Shown: piece after piece, positions 17,154-25,363 of the stretch
Position numbering within the stretch: the stretch's first letter is position 1
How the letters are laid out: every line of letters starts with the position of its first letter
NCBI GenBank assembly: GCA_028825045.1
Contig: JAPKAY010000007.1
Span: 1 to 64,000, forward strand
From: Halioglobus sp.
GTDB taxonomy: Bacteria; Pseudomonadota; Gammaproteobacteria; Pseudomonadales; Halieaceae
Length of the DNA: 64,000 nucleotides
Reading direction: 5' to 3'
Program-made: the position numbers and the translations under genes
Notes under the pieces: generated by a model
What the model saw: the letters and a program-made list of their open reading frames with translations, nothing else
What the model was told of the DNA's origin: nothing
The model's database searches: none

Positions 17154-17691
17154 TTCGCAACTGCCTATCGGTCTTGACCCAATTGCTGGGCAGGGTGAGG
17201 AATGAAAGCAGCAGACGATAAACCCACTCGACCAGAATTTCCGGGCGTACCGAATCCTGCAACAGTCCAGCATCTAGGGCCGGCCGTATAACATGATCCA
17301 TCAACTCTTCGCCAAAATGGACAATAGCATCAGAGGTCCAAATCACACTGCGGGCACGGCTGCCCTCCTCCGATGCAAAGACAGCTCGCAGCAGAGGCCG
17401 GCGCGGTATTTCTCGAATTGCCAGGATTATCCCCTCGACGATCTGGTCTGCCGGACTCGGATACTTCTCAAGCCTGTCGCGGATAAGTGCGTTCAGCGTC
17501 TCCATCTCGTCTTTAACAGTCGCGATAAGCAACTCATCACGGCTAGGAAAATACCGGTAGAGTGTGGAGCGCGCCACGCCGGCCCTGGCAGCCACCTCTT
17601 TCATGCCGGTCGCGGCAATACCGTCAGCGACGTAGCAGCGCTTGGCAGCAACAAGGATGGCAATCAGGGGATCCTGCCTGCTTTCAGTCAT
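17113..17691 (-). CDS. TetR-family transcriptional regulator
   Basis: The N-terminal helix-turn-helix is clear in MKEVAARAGVARSTLYRYFPSRDEL (about residues 30-54, quoted in part by its core). I chose the ATG at 17691 (192 residues); the frame continues to a GTG at 17712. The C-terminal ligand domain is divergent, as usual. Its 3' end overlaps the convergent CrtI-like gene by 41 bp, and it is divergent from the decayed crotonase and sulfotransferase genes, which it may control. Confidence 0.9.
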   Translation of the reverse strand: MTESRQDPLIAILVAAKRCYVADGIAATGMKEVAARAGVARSTLYRYFPSRDELLIATVKDEMETLNALIRDRLEKYPSPADQIVEGIILAIREIPRRPLLRAVFASEEGSRARSVIWTSDAIVHFGEELMDHVIRPALDAGLLQDSVRPEILVEWVYRLLLSFLTLPSNWVKTDRQLRTTLHALLVPVLLK

Positions 17692-17798
17692 TAGTCTATA
17701 AATCCCAATCACGAAGAAACTGTTGATCGGGCATATTCAACCAAATGACCGATGGGGTAAAGAACCGCGGATATTTAATACGCTGAGGAAACAAGATA

Positions 17799-18106
17799 TT
17801 GAAAGACGGAATAGAAGTAGACGTGGTGGACCACATAGCCCATGTGCGGCTGAATCGACCCGATCACCATAACGCCATCGAAGAAGACCATTATGGAGGG
17901 TCTGTTGGCGTTCGCACGAAAAATGATGCAGCCTGGAGAAGTTCGCGTGATCGTCCTTTCCGGCAACGGGAAAAGTTTTTGTGCGGGACTGGATATGAAT
18001 TCCTTTGCAGATATGAGTACCGGCGATCGCTCGTAAGAGAGCGGAAATCAGCGCAGCGATGAGCGACATCAGTCCCGGCGGTGCCAACCCACGTTTACGA
18101 GTATAA
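17799..18106 (+). pseudogene. Decayed enoyl-CoA hydratase/isomerase (crotonase) remnant
   Basis: A TTG start with GAGGA upstream opens a frame encoding the typical crotonase N-terminus (HIAHVRLNRPDHHNAI). After about residue 27 the family continues only in another frame, from the ATG at about 17893, with VRVIVLSGNGKSFCAGLDM, which ends at TAA 18034-18036. A third frame continues with DISPGGANPRL to 18106. The C-terminal half is missing, and the next gene starts at 18122. At least two frameshifts plus a deletion mean no functional product. Confidence 0.8.
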
Positions 18107-18121
18107 AAAGAAATTACAACC

Positions 18122-19417
18122 ATGCAACTTAAATCGACCGATTATCACCGCAGGCCAATGCGCGTGATCAACCAAATCCTCCGCGGGGCAAATGCGCTGG
18201 GGCTGGCCAAAATCGATCTAAATCCCGATGCACTGATCGCGACCGCAAAAAAGGAAACGGGACTAGACGACTTCGGCGACGAGTACTTTCTGGAACCCAT
18301 GCAGTTGATGATTCGTGCATTGGAAGAAGAAGCCGATTTGAACCCTGTGGGTAGGTTCATGAATCGGGCCAATATTTTGCGGCTGCTGAAGGATCGCTTA
18401 TACGCTGAAGATCTCCTCACCCGTCACCCGGAAATTCTCGAACGCGAAATTCCCGACCCGGTCGTTGTGGTGGGACTGGGGCGCTCTGGTACAACCCGGT
18501 TGCACCGACTGCTAGCCGCAGACCCACGTTTTCTGCACCTGAAATCCTGGGAATCCGTTTATCCGGTACCTTATCCCGAGTGTTTTGCCGCCAGATCAGC
18601 ACAAAAAACTGATCCGCGCATCACTTCACTGGAACAAGGCCTGAAAGCAGTACTTTACATGAGCCCCCAGGTTGCAGCAGTCCACCCATTGGGTACTTTC
18701 GAGGTAGAAGAGGAGATCGGTCTCCTGCAACACGGGTTTTCCACGCAGCTTTTTGAAATTCAGGCGAAGATACCCAGCTTCGCCGAGTGGCTGATGACTC
18801 ACAGCCAGCATCATGCTTACGAGTACATGGTGCGATTAATGAAAATCATTTCCTGGTTTCGCGAAGATCCTGTTGATAAACCCTGGGTTCTTAAATCCCC
18901 ACAGCACATGCAGGACCTGGACGCTCTGCTGCACGTTTTTCCAGGTGCAAAATTGGTGTGTCCGCACCGCGATCCGGTCAAGGTTGTCGGCTCCACCTGC
19001 TCCATGGTCTGGAATGCCATTGTGCGTGATAGCGACAGCCTCAGTGCACAGTGGGTGGGGCAGGAATGGTTGACTAAAACAGAACGTATGCTGCACAAGA
19101 GTCTACGCGTCAGAGACGAGTTGGTCGCGCCGCAGAACCAGTATGACATTATGTACGCTGATATTACGGCTGACTGGGAACAGGCTATGCAGGGAATTTA
19201 CGATTTTTTACACATACCTTTCACCAGTGAGGCTCGCTCTCAGATGCAAGCTTGGCTCGACAGTAATAAGCAACACAAGCACGGCACGCACAAATATAGT
19301 TTGGAAGGCTTTGGTCTCAATGCGGCTGAAGTCGATCGACGCATGACATTCTATCGCGAGCGCTTTGACATACCCTACGAGACCCGCAATCCACACATTA
19401 CGGCTGATGCCACGTAA
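18122..19417 (+). CDS. Sulfotransferase-family protein with N-terminal helical domain (paralogue 1)
   Basis: The protein has 431 residues. About 100 N-terminal residues form a helical domain containing LDDFGDEYF, shared with the paralogues at 20552 and 25364. The sulfotransferase core follows with VGLGRSGTTRLHRLL (PAPS 5'-phosphosulfate loop) and PHRDPVKVVGSTCS (3'-phosphate loop). Enzymes of this group are common in actinobacteria and marine gammaproteobacteria near lipid or steroid catabolism genes, but acceptors are largely unknown. It starts a rightward unit with DUF1214, a second sulfotransferase and an LLM oxidoreductase. The ribosome site is weak. Confidence 0.87.
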   Translation: MQLKSTDYHRRPMRVINQILRGANALGLAKIDLNPDALIATAKKETGLDDFGDEYFLEPMQLMIRALEEEADLNPVGRFMNRANILRLLKDRLYAEDLLTRHPEILEREIPDPVVVVGLGRSGTTRLHRLLAADPRFLHLKSWESVYPVPYPECFAARSAQKTDPRITSLEQGLKAVLYMSPQVAAVHPLGTFEVEEEIGLLQHGFSTQLFEIQAKIPSFAEWLMTHSQHHAYEYMVRLMKIISWFREDPVDKPWVLKSPQHMQDLDALLHVFPGAKLVCPHRDPVKVVGSTCSMVWNAIVRDSDSLSAQWVGQEWLTKTERMLHKSLRVRDELVAPQNQYDIMYADITADWEQAMQGIYDFLHIPFTSEARSQMQAWLDSNKQHKHGTHKYSLEGFGLNAAEVDRRMTFYRERFDIPYETRNPHITADAT

Positions 19418-19434
19418 AAACCTATGGAGTCACT

Positions 19435-20550
19435 ATGAGTACTGAAACACAAAGTCGCGTTGCGCTGGGTGAGCTGATTTCACTATTGCAGGAGATCGAC
19501 ACTCGATGGTCCGGACCCGAATGGAACCTGAACTCGGCTGAAGATGTCGTCGGCTCCCACCGCGCGCTCATGCATATTCTTGAAGCGGCTCTAGTCGGAT
19601 ATTTCGAACAGGATGCAACACGTCCAGACTTCCGGCGCATTGTTACTCCCAGCCGCAAACTCACAGGGGATAACTCAGACGCCATCTATTTCGACGCCCC
19701 GGTCAGCCCCGATCACGCTTATGTGATACACGGTGGAAAGCACGGCGCAGCCTATTTTTCATTAACAATCGAGGAGGGGGCCGAGGATGGACACATGGCA
19801 ACCAACACCGGTGGTGTGATCAACGACGAAGACCTGGAGCTCGACAGTAACGGTAACTTTACACTGTATCTGGGAGGAGAGGCGCGTGATAAAAACTGGT
19901 TACCTCTGAAGCCAGGCGCGTCGCGGGTAACGACTCGACACTACTTTGAGCACACCAGTCCTGCTGCGAAAGAGCCCGACCTGGAACCGCGACTGCATAT
20001 TGAATGCCTGACTACGAAGGACGTACCCACTCCACCCAACGATGTCAGCGTTGCCGCAGGGATTCGCCGAGTCTGTAACGCGGTACGCGGTCGCACTCTG
20101 GGCATGCCGCCCATGGCCAATAGCCCGCTACCGGACTTTGTGTCGCTGACGCCCAATGAGTTCCCGCCGCCTGTACCGCCGGGCGATTTCGGATTAGCGG
20201 CCTACGATGCGCACTATTCCATGGCGCCATTTTTCATCGGACCAGACGAGGCTCTGGTTATTACAGGTCGCTGGCCTGACTGCCGCTTCGCCAATGTATG
20301 CCTGTGGAATCGTTTCCAGCAAACACTGGACTACAGCAGCCGCAGTGTTTCTCTCAACCGTGCCCAGACTGTGCTGGAGGGTGATGGCAGTTTCAAAATG
20401 ATTCTGGCGCATAGCGATCCCGGCCTGCCAAACTGGCTGGACACAGAGGGCAACGCATTTGGCTTGGTGTTCTGGCGCTATTTCCTGCTGCCCGGGGAGG
20501 TCGAGACGCCGCAGGCCATCGTGGTAAAGCAAGTCGATCTGGGTAACTGA
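19435..20550 (+). CDS. DUF1214-domain protein (paralogue 1)
   Basis: The protein has 371 residues. The C-terminal third carries the DUF1214 pattern: ALVITGRWPDCRFANVCLWN, then HSDPGLPNWLDTEGN near the end. It is clearly related to the 395-residue protein at 27279-28466, which has HDDPGLPNWLDPSGH. There is no signal peptide. DUF1214 has no established activity that I know of. The gene sits between two sulfotransferase paralogues, 17 bp after the first and 1 bp before the second, so the three are probably co-expressed and act together. GGAGTCACT precedes the ATG. Confidence 0.82.
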   Translation: MSTETQSRVALGELISLLQEIDTRWSGPEWNLNSAEDVVGSHRALMHILEAALVGYFEQDATRPDFRRIVTPSRKLTGDNSDAIYFDAPVSPDHAYVIHGGKHGAAYFSLTIEEGAEDGHMATNTGGVINDEDLELDSNGNFTLYLGGEARDKNWLPLKPGASRVTTRHYFEHTSPAAKEPDLEPRLHIECLTTKDVPTPPNDVSVAAGIRRVCNAVRGRTLGMPPMANSPLPDFVSLTPNEFPPPVPPGDFGLAAYDAHYSMAPFFIGPDEALVITGRWPDCRFANVCLWNRFQQTLDYSSRSVSLNRAQTVLEGDGSFKMILAHSDPGLPNWLDTEGNAFGLVFWRYFLLPGEVETPQAIVVKQVDLGN

Positions 20551-20551
20551 C

Positions 20552-21787
20552 ATGAGCAACATGCCATTACTAATCCGCCTGTTAAATCTTGCCGGTCGCG
20601 GAGCCAACGCGGTAGGCCTAAACCCGGTGGACCTGAACTTCGATTCGTTACTGCAGGCTGCACAAAAAAAGACGGGGTTATCAGATTTCGGTGAGGACGA
20701 TTTCCGCGATCCATTAACAAGTCTGCTCCTGAGTCTTGAACATGAAGCTCAACTCAGTCTCATGGGACGCATTATTGCCCGCTCGGATTTGCTCCGAACC
20801 CTGGAGAATCGCCTCGGGCTGGTGGATCTGCTGAAGCGCCACCCTGAAATCGAGGAACAACCGATTGAAAAACCTCTGTTCGTAGTGGGTCCGCCGCGCT
20901 CAGGGACTACTATCTTTCACGATTTGCTGGCAATGGATTCTGACAATCGCGTGCCCCGGTCCTGGGAAGCGGCCTATCCCTTGCCACCACCGGAGACAGC
21001 GACGTATCGCAGTGATCCCCGTATAGCCAGAGTGCAGGCTGACCTGGATCGAGTCGACCAGCTCCTGCCGGAATTCAAAAAGATGCACCCGATGGGTGCT
21101 GAGCGCGCACAGGAATGTGTATCGCTGACTTCTCATGATTTCACCTCTATGATTTACCTGGTGCAGTTTTTTGTTCCCACCTACGACAACTGGGTGATGC
21201 ACTGCGATATGCGCTCGGCACTGAAATGGCACCGGCGCTTTTTACAGGTACTCCAGTGGAAAGCACCTGGTAAGCGCTGGGCACTGAAGTCGCCACAGCA
21301 TATGTGGCATCTTGAACATATACACCGCGAATACCCCGACGCGATATTTGTACAAACGCATCGCGACCCTCTCAACACCGTGATATCCATGAGTAATCTG
21401 GCCGCCACACTGCAGGATCTATCCAGCGATCACAGCGATCTTTCACGTGTGGCAGCCCACTACGCCCAAGGATTAGCCCAGGGCTACAACAACACCGTGG
21501 CCTATCGAAAATCCGGCAAGCTTCCCGACAGCCAGGTTGTGGACTTGTATTTCAAAGATTTTATGACCGATCAGGTGGGAACGGTGCGTCGTGCTTATTC
21601 TCATTTTGACCTGGAACTGTCGGAGCAAGCCGCGACAGCCATGCAGTCGTTCCTGGATAACAACCCGGCAGACAAATTCGGCAAACACCTGTATCAGCTG
21701 GCTGATACAGGTCTGGACCTTGACGAACTACGCGCGTTATTCAAAAACTATGAGAGCTACTTCAATATTCCAAGGGAATCGCACTGA
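20552..21787 (+). CDS. Sulfotransferase-family protein with N-terminal helical domain (paralogue 2)
   Basis: The protein has 411 residues. The N-terminal helical domain includes LSDFGEDDF. The sulfotransferase loops are VGPPRSGTTIFHDLL and THRDPLNTVISMS. The C-terminal DKFGKHLYQL has counterparts in the other two paralogues. It follows the DUF1214 gene by a single base, which indicates translational coupling. The probable activity is transfer of sulfate to a hydroxylated lipid-like acceptor, from family knowledge. The acceptor is not known. Confidence 0.88.
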   Translation: MSNMPLLIRLLNLAGRGANAVGLNPVDLNFDSLLQAAQKKTGLSDFGEDDFRDPLTSLLLSLEHEAQLSLMGRIIARSDLLRTLENRLGLVDLLKRHPEIEEQPIEKPLFVVGPPRSGTTIFHDLLAMDSDNRVPRSWEAAYPLPPPETATYRSDPRIARVQADLDRVDQLLPEFKKMHPMGAERAQECVSLTSHDFTSMIYLVQFFVPTYDNWVMHCDMRSALKWHRRFLQVLQWKAPGKRWALKSPQHMWHLEHIHREYPDAIFVQTHRDPLNTVISMSNLAATLQDLSSDHSDLSRVAAHYAQGLAQGYNNTVAYRKSGKLPDSQVVDLYFKDFMTDQVGTVRRAYSHFDLELSEQAATAMQSFLDNNPADKFGKHLYQLADTGLDLDELRALFKNYESYFNIPRESH

Positions 21788-21824
21788 GCACTCACATCGC
21801 CGTCAGCCAAGCAAAGGAGCAACC

Positions 21825-22694
21825 ATGAAATTCTGGCAAGCCATCACCTGGGCTGAAACAGATCAACTGATCGACATTGCGCGCTTCGCCGAAGAGATGG
21901 GATTCCACGGCCTCATGAGTGGCGACCACGCGGTGTATCCCGAATCCATTCTCCCCGATTACCCCTATTCCGAGAACGGCCTGCCACCGATGCAGGCCGA
22001 TGATGAGTACCCGGACCAAACCGCAATCTTCGCAGCTATGGCCGCGGTCACCAGCAAACTGCTATTCACCTGTGGCGTCTATGTGTTGCCGCTGCGCAAC
22101 CCCCATGAAGTCGCTCGCGCCAGTGCCACACTGGCGGTGCTGAGTGACAACCGGTTTGTGCTGGGCGTCGGGGTTGGCTGGATGAAGGAGGAGTTCGATA
22201 TCTACGGCGTGGATTTTCGCGCCAGAGGCAAGATCACGGACGAAATGATTGATGTGCTGCACAAATTATGGGCGGGAGAAATGGTGGAACACCACGGCAA
22301 CTATTTTGACTTTCCCCGGGTACAACTTAGTCCCGCGCCGACGGCGAATCCGCCCATCTATATTGGCGGTTCCAGTGGTATCGCACTGCGACGCGCAGCC
22401 CGTGTAGGTGATGGTTATATCGGAGCGGGCACTGCCCCCGATGAGGTAGCCGCTTTATTGGAACGGCTGGAAGTGCTGCGCCGAGAGTACGGGCGCGAGC
22501 ATTTGCCATTCGAAGCCATGCTGGGAATTACTGCCGCTCCCGATCTGGCTTTATTTCAAGGATTGGTCGATAAAGGGCTCACCAGTACCGTCGCTCCCCC
22601 CTTCCAGTATGCGCTGGGCAAAAAGCAGTCCAGTCTGGATGAGAAGAAGCGCTTTATGGAGATGTATGCGGAATCAATCATCCGTCACTTTTAA
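21825..22694 (+). CDS. Luciferase-like (LLM-class) F420/flavin-dependent oxidoreductase
   Basis: The start is the ATG at 21825, with AAAGGAG eight bases upstream, giving 289 residues; a longer frame overlaps the previous gene and has no family match. Family features are SGDHAVYPE near residue 35, VLPLRNPHEVARASATL, LGVGVGWMKEEFDIYG and PIYIGGSSGIALRRAAR. This is the TIGR03619-like branch, whose members reduce or oxygenate using F420 or FMN. It is the last gene of the sulfotransferase/DUF1214 unit. Confidence 0.9.
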   Translation: MKFWQAITWAETDQLIDIARFAEEMGFHGLMSGDHAVYPESILPDYPYSENGLPPMQADDEYPDQTAIFAAMAAVTSKLLFTCGVYVLPLRNPHEVARASATLAVLSDNRFVLGVGVGWMKEEFDIYGVDFRARGKITDEMIDVLHKLWAGEMVEHHGNYFDFPRVQLSPAPTANPPIYIGGSSGIALRRAARVGDGYIGAGTAPDEVAALLERLEVLRREYGREHLPFEAMLGITAAPDLALFQGLVDKGLTSTVAPPFQYALGKKQSSLDEKKRFMEMYAESIIRHF

Positions 22695-22940
22695 TCTCAG
22701 GCGATCATCGCAGAGCGGCCACTGAAAATATCGTCTAGTATCTTGTTGAATTTCACAATCAGGTAACAAACATTGAGACGTAATTATAAGTCCACCAATT
22801 TGGCGACTTGATTCACATCACAGAATTGAAATGCCGCGGACAATAGTTTCTCGGCAGTAATCCCTGGTACGACCTTCACCGCAAAAGCGTTACTATTAGA
22901 GGTACACACCCCTGAGATGCCTCCGGCCCTAAGAATCCCC

Positions 22941-23711
22941 ATGACCACCGCCTTCACTCCCATTACTCAATACAGTTGCGCGCCCTTCATGGCGGCCTCC
23001 ACCGACGGCCACAATATTAGTCACGATGTGTAGCGCCGCGGCAGCGGCGCGCCCGTGGTCATCATCCAGGAGCTTCCCGGGATCGGCCCCGAAACGCTGC
23101 GACTGGCAGACGAATTTGTGGCCAGGGGCTTTGAGATCGTACTCCCACACCTGTTCGGCCCATTGGGGAAAGTCAGTACCGGCGGCAACCTCCTGCGCGT
23201 ATTCTGCATGCGCAAGGAATTCAGTCTATTTGCCGAGAACCATACCAGCCCCATTGTTGATTGGCTCAAAGCACTGTGCCGTGAGATCAAGACCGAGCGA
23301 GAAATCAGAGGAGTGGGTGTCATTGGCATGTGCCTGACTGGGAATTTTGCAATCTCACTGATGGGCGACGACAGCGTATTGGCGGCTGTGAGTTCGCAGC
23401 CGTCCATGCCATTAATGAAGTCCAATGATTTACATATGTCTGCACAGGACATTCGGAATATCCGTCAACACATCGATGACACGGCGCCTATGCACACCTA
23501 CCGTTTTTCGGGAGACCCCTTGTGCAATGCCGCCAAATTTAAGGCTATTGATAAGGCCTTCAACAACGATGGCGCCACTCGCGTAGCAACGCATACTCTA
23601 CCCGGAAAAGGGCACTCTGTGCTGACACTGGACTTCGTTGACGAAAGCGGCCATCCCACGAGAGAGGCATTGAACAACATTCTGGACTATTTTTCTCAGC
23701 AATTACTGTGA
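22941..23711 (+). pseudogene. Dienelactone hydrolase-family gene interrupted by an in-frame amber codon
   Basis: An ATG at 22941 opens a frame reading through THDV-like HNISHDV and then RRGSGAPVVIIQELPGIGPETL. One TAG (23031-23033, codon 31) lies where relatives have Tyr in HDVYRRGSG. The remaining 226 codons are intact, with the alpha/beta hydrolase nucleophile motif VIGMCLTGNF and a late GKGHSVLTLDF with the catalytic His. A GTG at 23055 could restart translation, but it would remove the first strand. It may be a very recent pseudogene, a readthrough gene or a sequencing error. The family hydrolyses lactones or similar esters. Confidence 0.72.
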
Positions 23712-23745
23712 ATCCTCGGGATCTCAAGCATATCGACTCCCGTCC

Positions 23746-24615
23746 ATGCCGGTTTTTCAATTGAACTTTGTCTCCCACGACTGCCTGTGTTGCCCCTTGG
23801 ATCAGCTAGCACTGCGACAGCTTGGCAATGTGCTGTGCTGTGATGGCGGACACAGTTTCGACATTGCGAAGCAGGGCTACGTCAATCTGCTAAGTGCCCA
23901 GAACAAGCGCAGCCACGACCCGGGTGACGGCAAAGGCATGGTGGCAGCACGAAGGGAGTTTTTGAACAACGGTCATTACCAGCCCATTGCCGAGCATCTG
24001 GCTGAACTCGTCGGTTCGCTGTGCAACGATAATTCAATCATTGCCGATGCGGGTTGCGGTGAGGGATATTACCTGGAGCAGCTAAGAAGCAAGCTGAAAT
24101 CTGACTATCGGTATACGCCGGCGATGATTGGGTTCGATATTTCCAAGTGGGCGACAAAGGCCGCCACACGTCGAATGATGGCCACCTGGATAGTCGCGAG
24201 CAATCGTAACATCCCACTCGCACTCAACAGCGTTGACTGCCTGCTGAGTCTGTTTGGGTTTCCCGTATATCCCTCATTCGCAAGGATATTAAAACCCAGC
24301 GGCACATTACTGATGGTGGATGCGGGCCCGCAACACCTTATCGAACTACGAGAGACAATTTACCCCAGCGTCAGGCATTCAGACTCAACCGTAGAAAAAA
24401 ATGCACTGTCTGCAGGTTTTTCCGTGGGAGAGACTTCAACGGTACGGTTTCAAACCGCGCCACTTAAGCAGCTGGAAATCAATCAGCTGCTGAGTATGAC
24501 ACCACACCTTTATCGCGCCAGCCGCGAAGGACTCGAACGCGTGGCAAAGCTCAATCACCTTTCCGTTACCGTGGACGTTTCTTTTCGTTGCTTGCGCACG
24601 TCCACGGAAAATTGA
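23746..24615 (+). CDS. rlmA: 23S rRNA (guanine-N1)-methyltransferase, RlmA type
   Basis: The protein has 289 residues. The N-terminal zinc site is Cys13-x2-Cys16 and Cys32-x3-His36, followed by FDIAKQGYVNLL and KRSHDPGDGKGMVAARR, which match E. coli RlmA closely. The SAM motif is ADAGCGEGYYLEQL. The C-terminal half is more divergent but keeps LLSMTPHLYRAS. It methylates N1 of a guanine in helix 35 of 23S rRNA. It is a housekeeping gene unlinked to its neighbours and convergent with the GDSL hydrolase gene. Confidence 0.93.
   Translation: MPVFQLNFVSHDCLCCPLDQLALRQLGNVLCCDGGHSFDIAKQGYVNLLSAQNKRSHDPGDGKGMVAARREFLNNGHYQPIAEHLAELVGSLCNDNSIIADAGCGEGYYLEQLRSKLKSDYRYTPAMIGFDISKWATKAATRRMMATWIVASNRNIPLALNSVDCLLSLFGFPVYPSFARILKPSGTLLMVDAGPQHLIELRETIYPSVRHSDSTVEKNALSAGFSVGETSTVRFQTAPLKQLEINQLLSMTPHLYRASREGLERVAKLNHLSVTVDVSFRCLRTSTEN
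24569..24607. repeat. 10-bp inverted repeat at the end of rlmA
   Basis: CCGTGGACGT (24569-24578) and ACGTCCACGG (24598-24607) are perfect inverted repeats with a 19-nt loop, within the last codons of rlmA. A second weaker hairpin, CCTCAA/TTGAGG (24617-24635), lies in the short gap before the convergent gene ends. No T-tract follows either, so a terminator role is only possible. Confidence 0.4.
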
Positions 24616-24635
24616 GCCTCAACAAACTCTTGAGG

Positions 24636-25319
24636 TCAGGGCTGCTGTATTCGATATCCCGACATTGCCGGGGCCAGTAAGGACTGCCACAGTTGATAAC
24701 CCTGTCCCGTCAGGTGTATTTCATCGTAGGTCAACTCGTCACGGATCGAACCGTCAGGCGCGAGGAACGAGGGATATAAGTTGAGGTAGGTGATACCCAG
24801 TTCATTGGCCATCTCACGGATTTCACGATTGTACGCCTCAACCTCCTCACGAAATTCAGCTTTTCTGGGCAGGACACTCTGCACATAAATGTCGGTGGCT
24901 GGAGATTCCGATTGAATCGTATTGAGAATTTTCCGGTACTGCTGATAACTTACATCGCGTTCTGGACCGTGTGTGAGGTCGTTAGTGCCTATCTTAAGAA
25001 AAATCGCCGCTGGCTTGCTCGCTACAATGGGATCAAGCCGCTTCAAGACGCCCGCCGTTGTATCCCCGCCAATGCCGCGATTCTTGACCTTCTGCGCGGG
25101 AAATATTTCGGTCCACTCCCCGCCATGAGTAATACTGTCGCCCAGCATCACCACATCACCTGCCTCTAACGGATAACTGTCAAAGAAACTCACCCTCGCT
25201 ATGTATAACTGTTCGACGAAGGCACTAATAAACACGTCGCGATTAAACCATGCACCCAAAGCGAGTACGACAATGAGTAAATTCAATGCGATCGAGAAAC
25301 GAACTATCCACTTTTTCAT
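24636..25319 (-). CDS. SGNH/GDSL hydrolase (membrane-anchored esterase)
   Basis: The chosen ATG at 25319 has AGGAAAG upstream and gives 227 residues; a TTG/ATG-type extension to 25337 is possible. Residues 3-25 form a signal anchor. The four SGNH blocks are visible: MLGDSITHGG (catalytic Ser), IGGDTTAGV, KIGTNDLTHG and TYDEIHLTGQG (Asp/His). It is probably a periplasmic esterase or deacylase. It lies 44 bp downstream of a sulfotransferase gene, in the same operon as TetR and DUF1214. Confidence 0.92.
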   Translation of the reverse strand: MKKWIVRFSIALNLLIVVLALGAWFNRDVFISAFVEQLYIARVSFFDSYPLEAGDVVMLGDSITHGGEWTEIFPAQKVKNRGIGGDTTAGVLKRLDPIVASKPAAIFLKIGTNDLTHGPERDVSYQQYRKILNTIQSESPATDIYVQSVLPRKAEFREEVEAYNREIREMANELGITYLNLYPSFLAPDGSIRDELTYDEIHLTGQGYQLWQSLLAPAMSGYRIQQP

Positions 25320-25363
25320 GTGGCTTTCCTGGTTCAATTTATACGGATGGCAAGGTGTCGACC

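Noticed and set aside
22784..22963. A 59-codon minus-strand frame (MGVKAVVMGIL...KLVDL) with plausible amino acid composition before the interrupted hydrolase gene
   Set aside because: It overlaps the start of the hydrolase gene in antisense, lacks a ribosome site and matches no family that I know. It may be chance or the end of a decayed gene.
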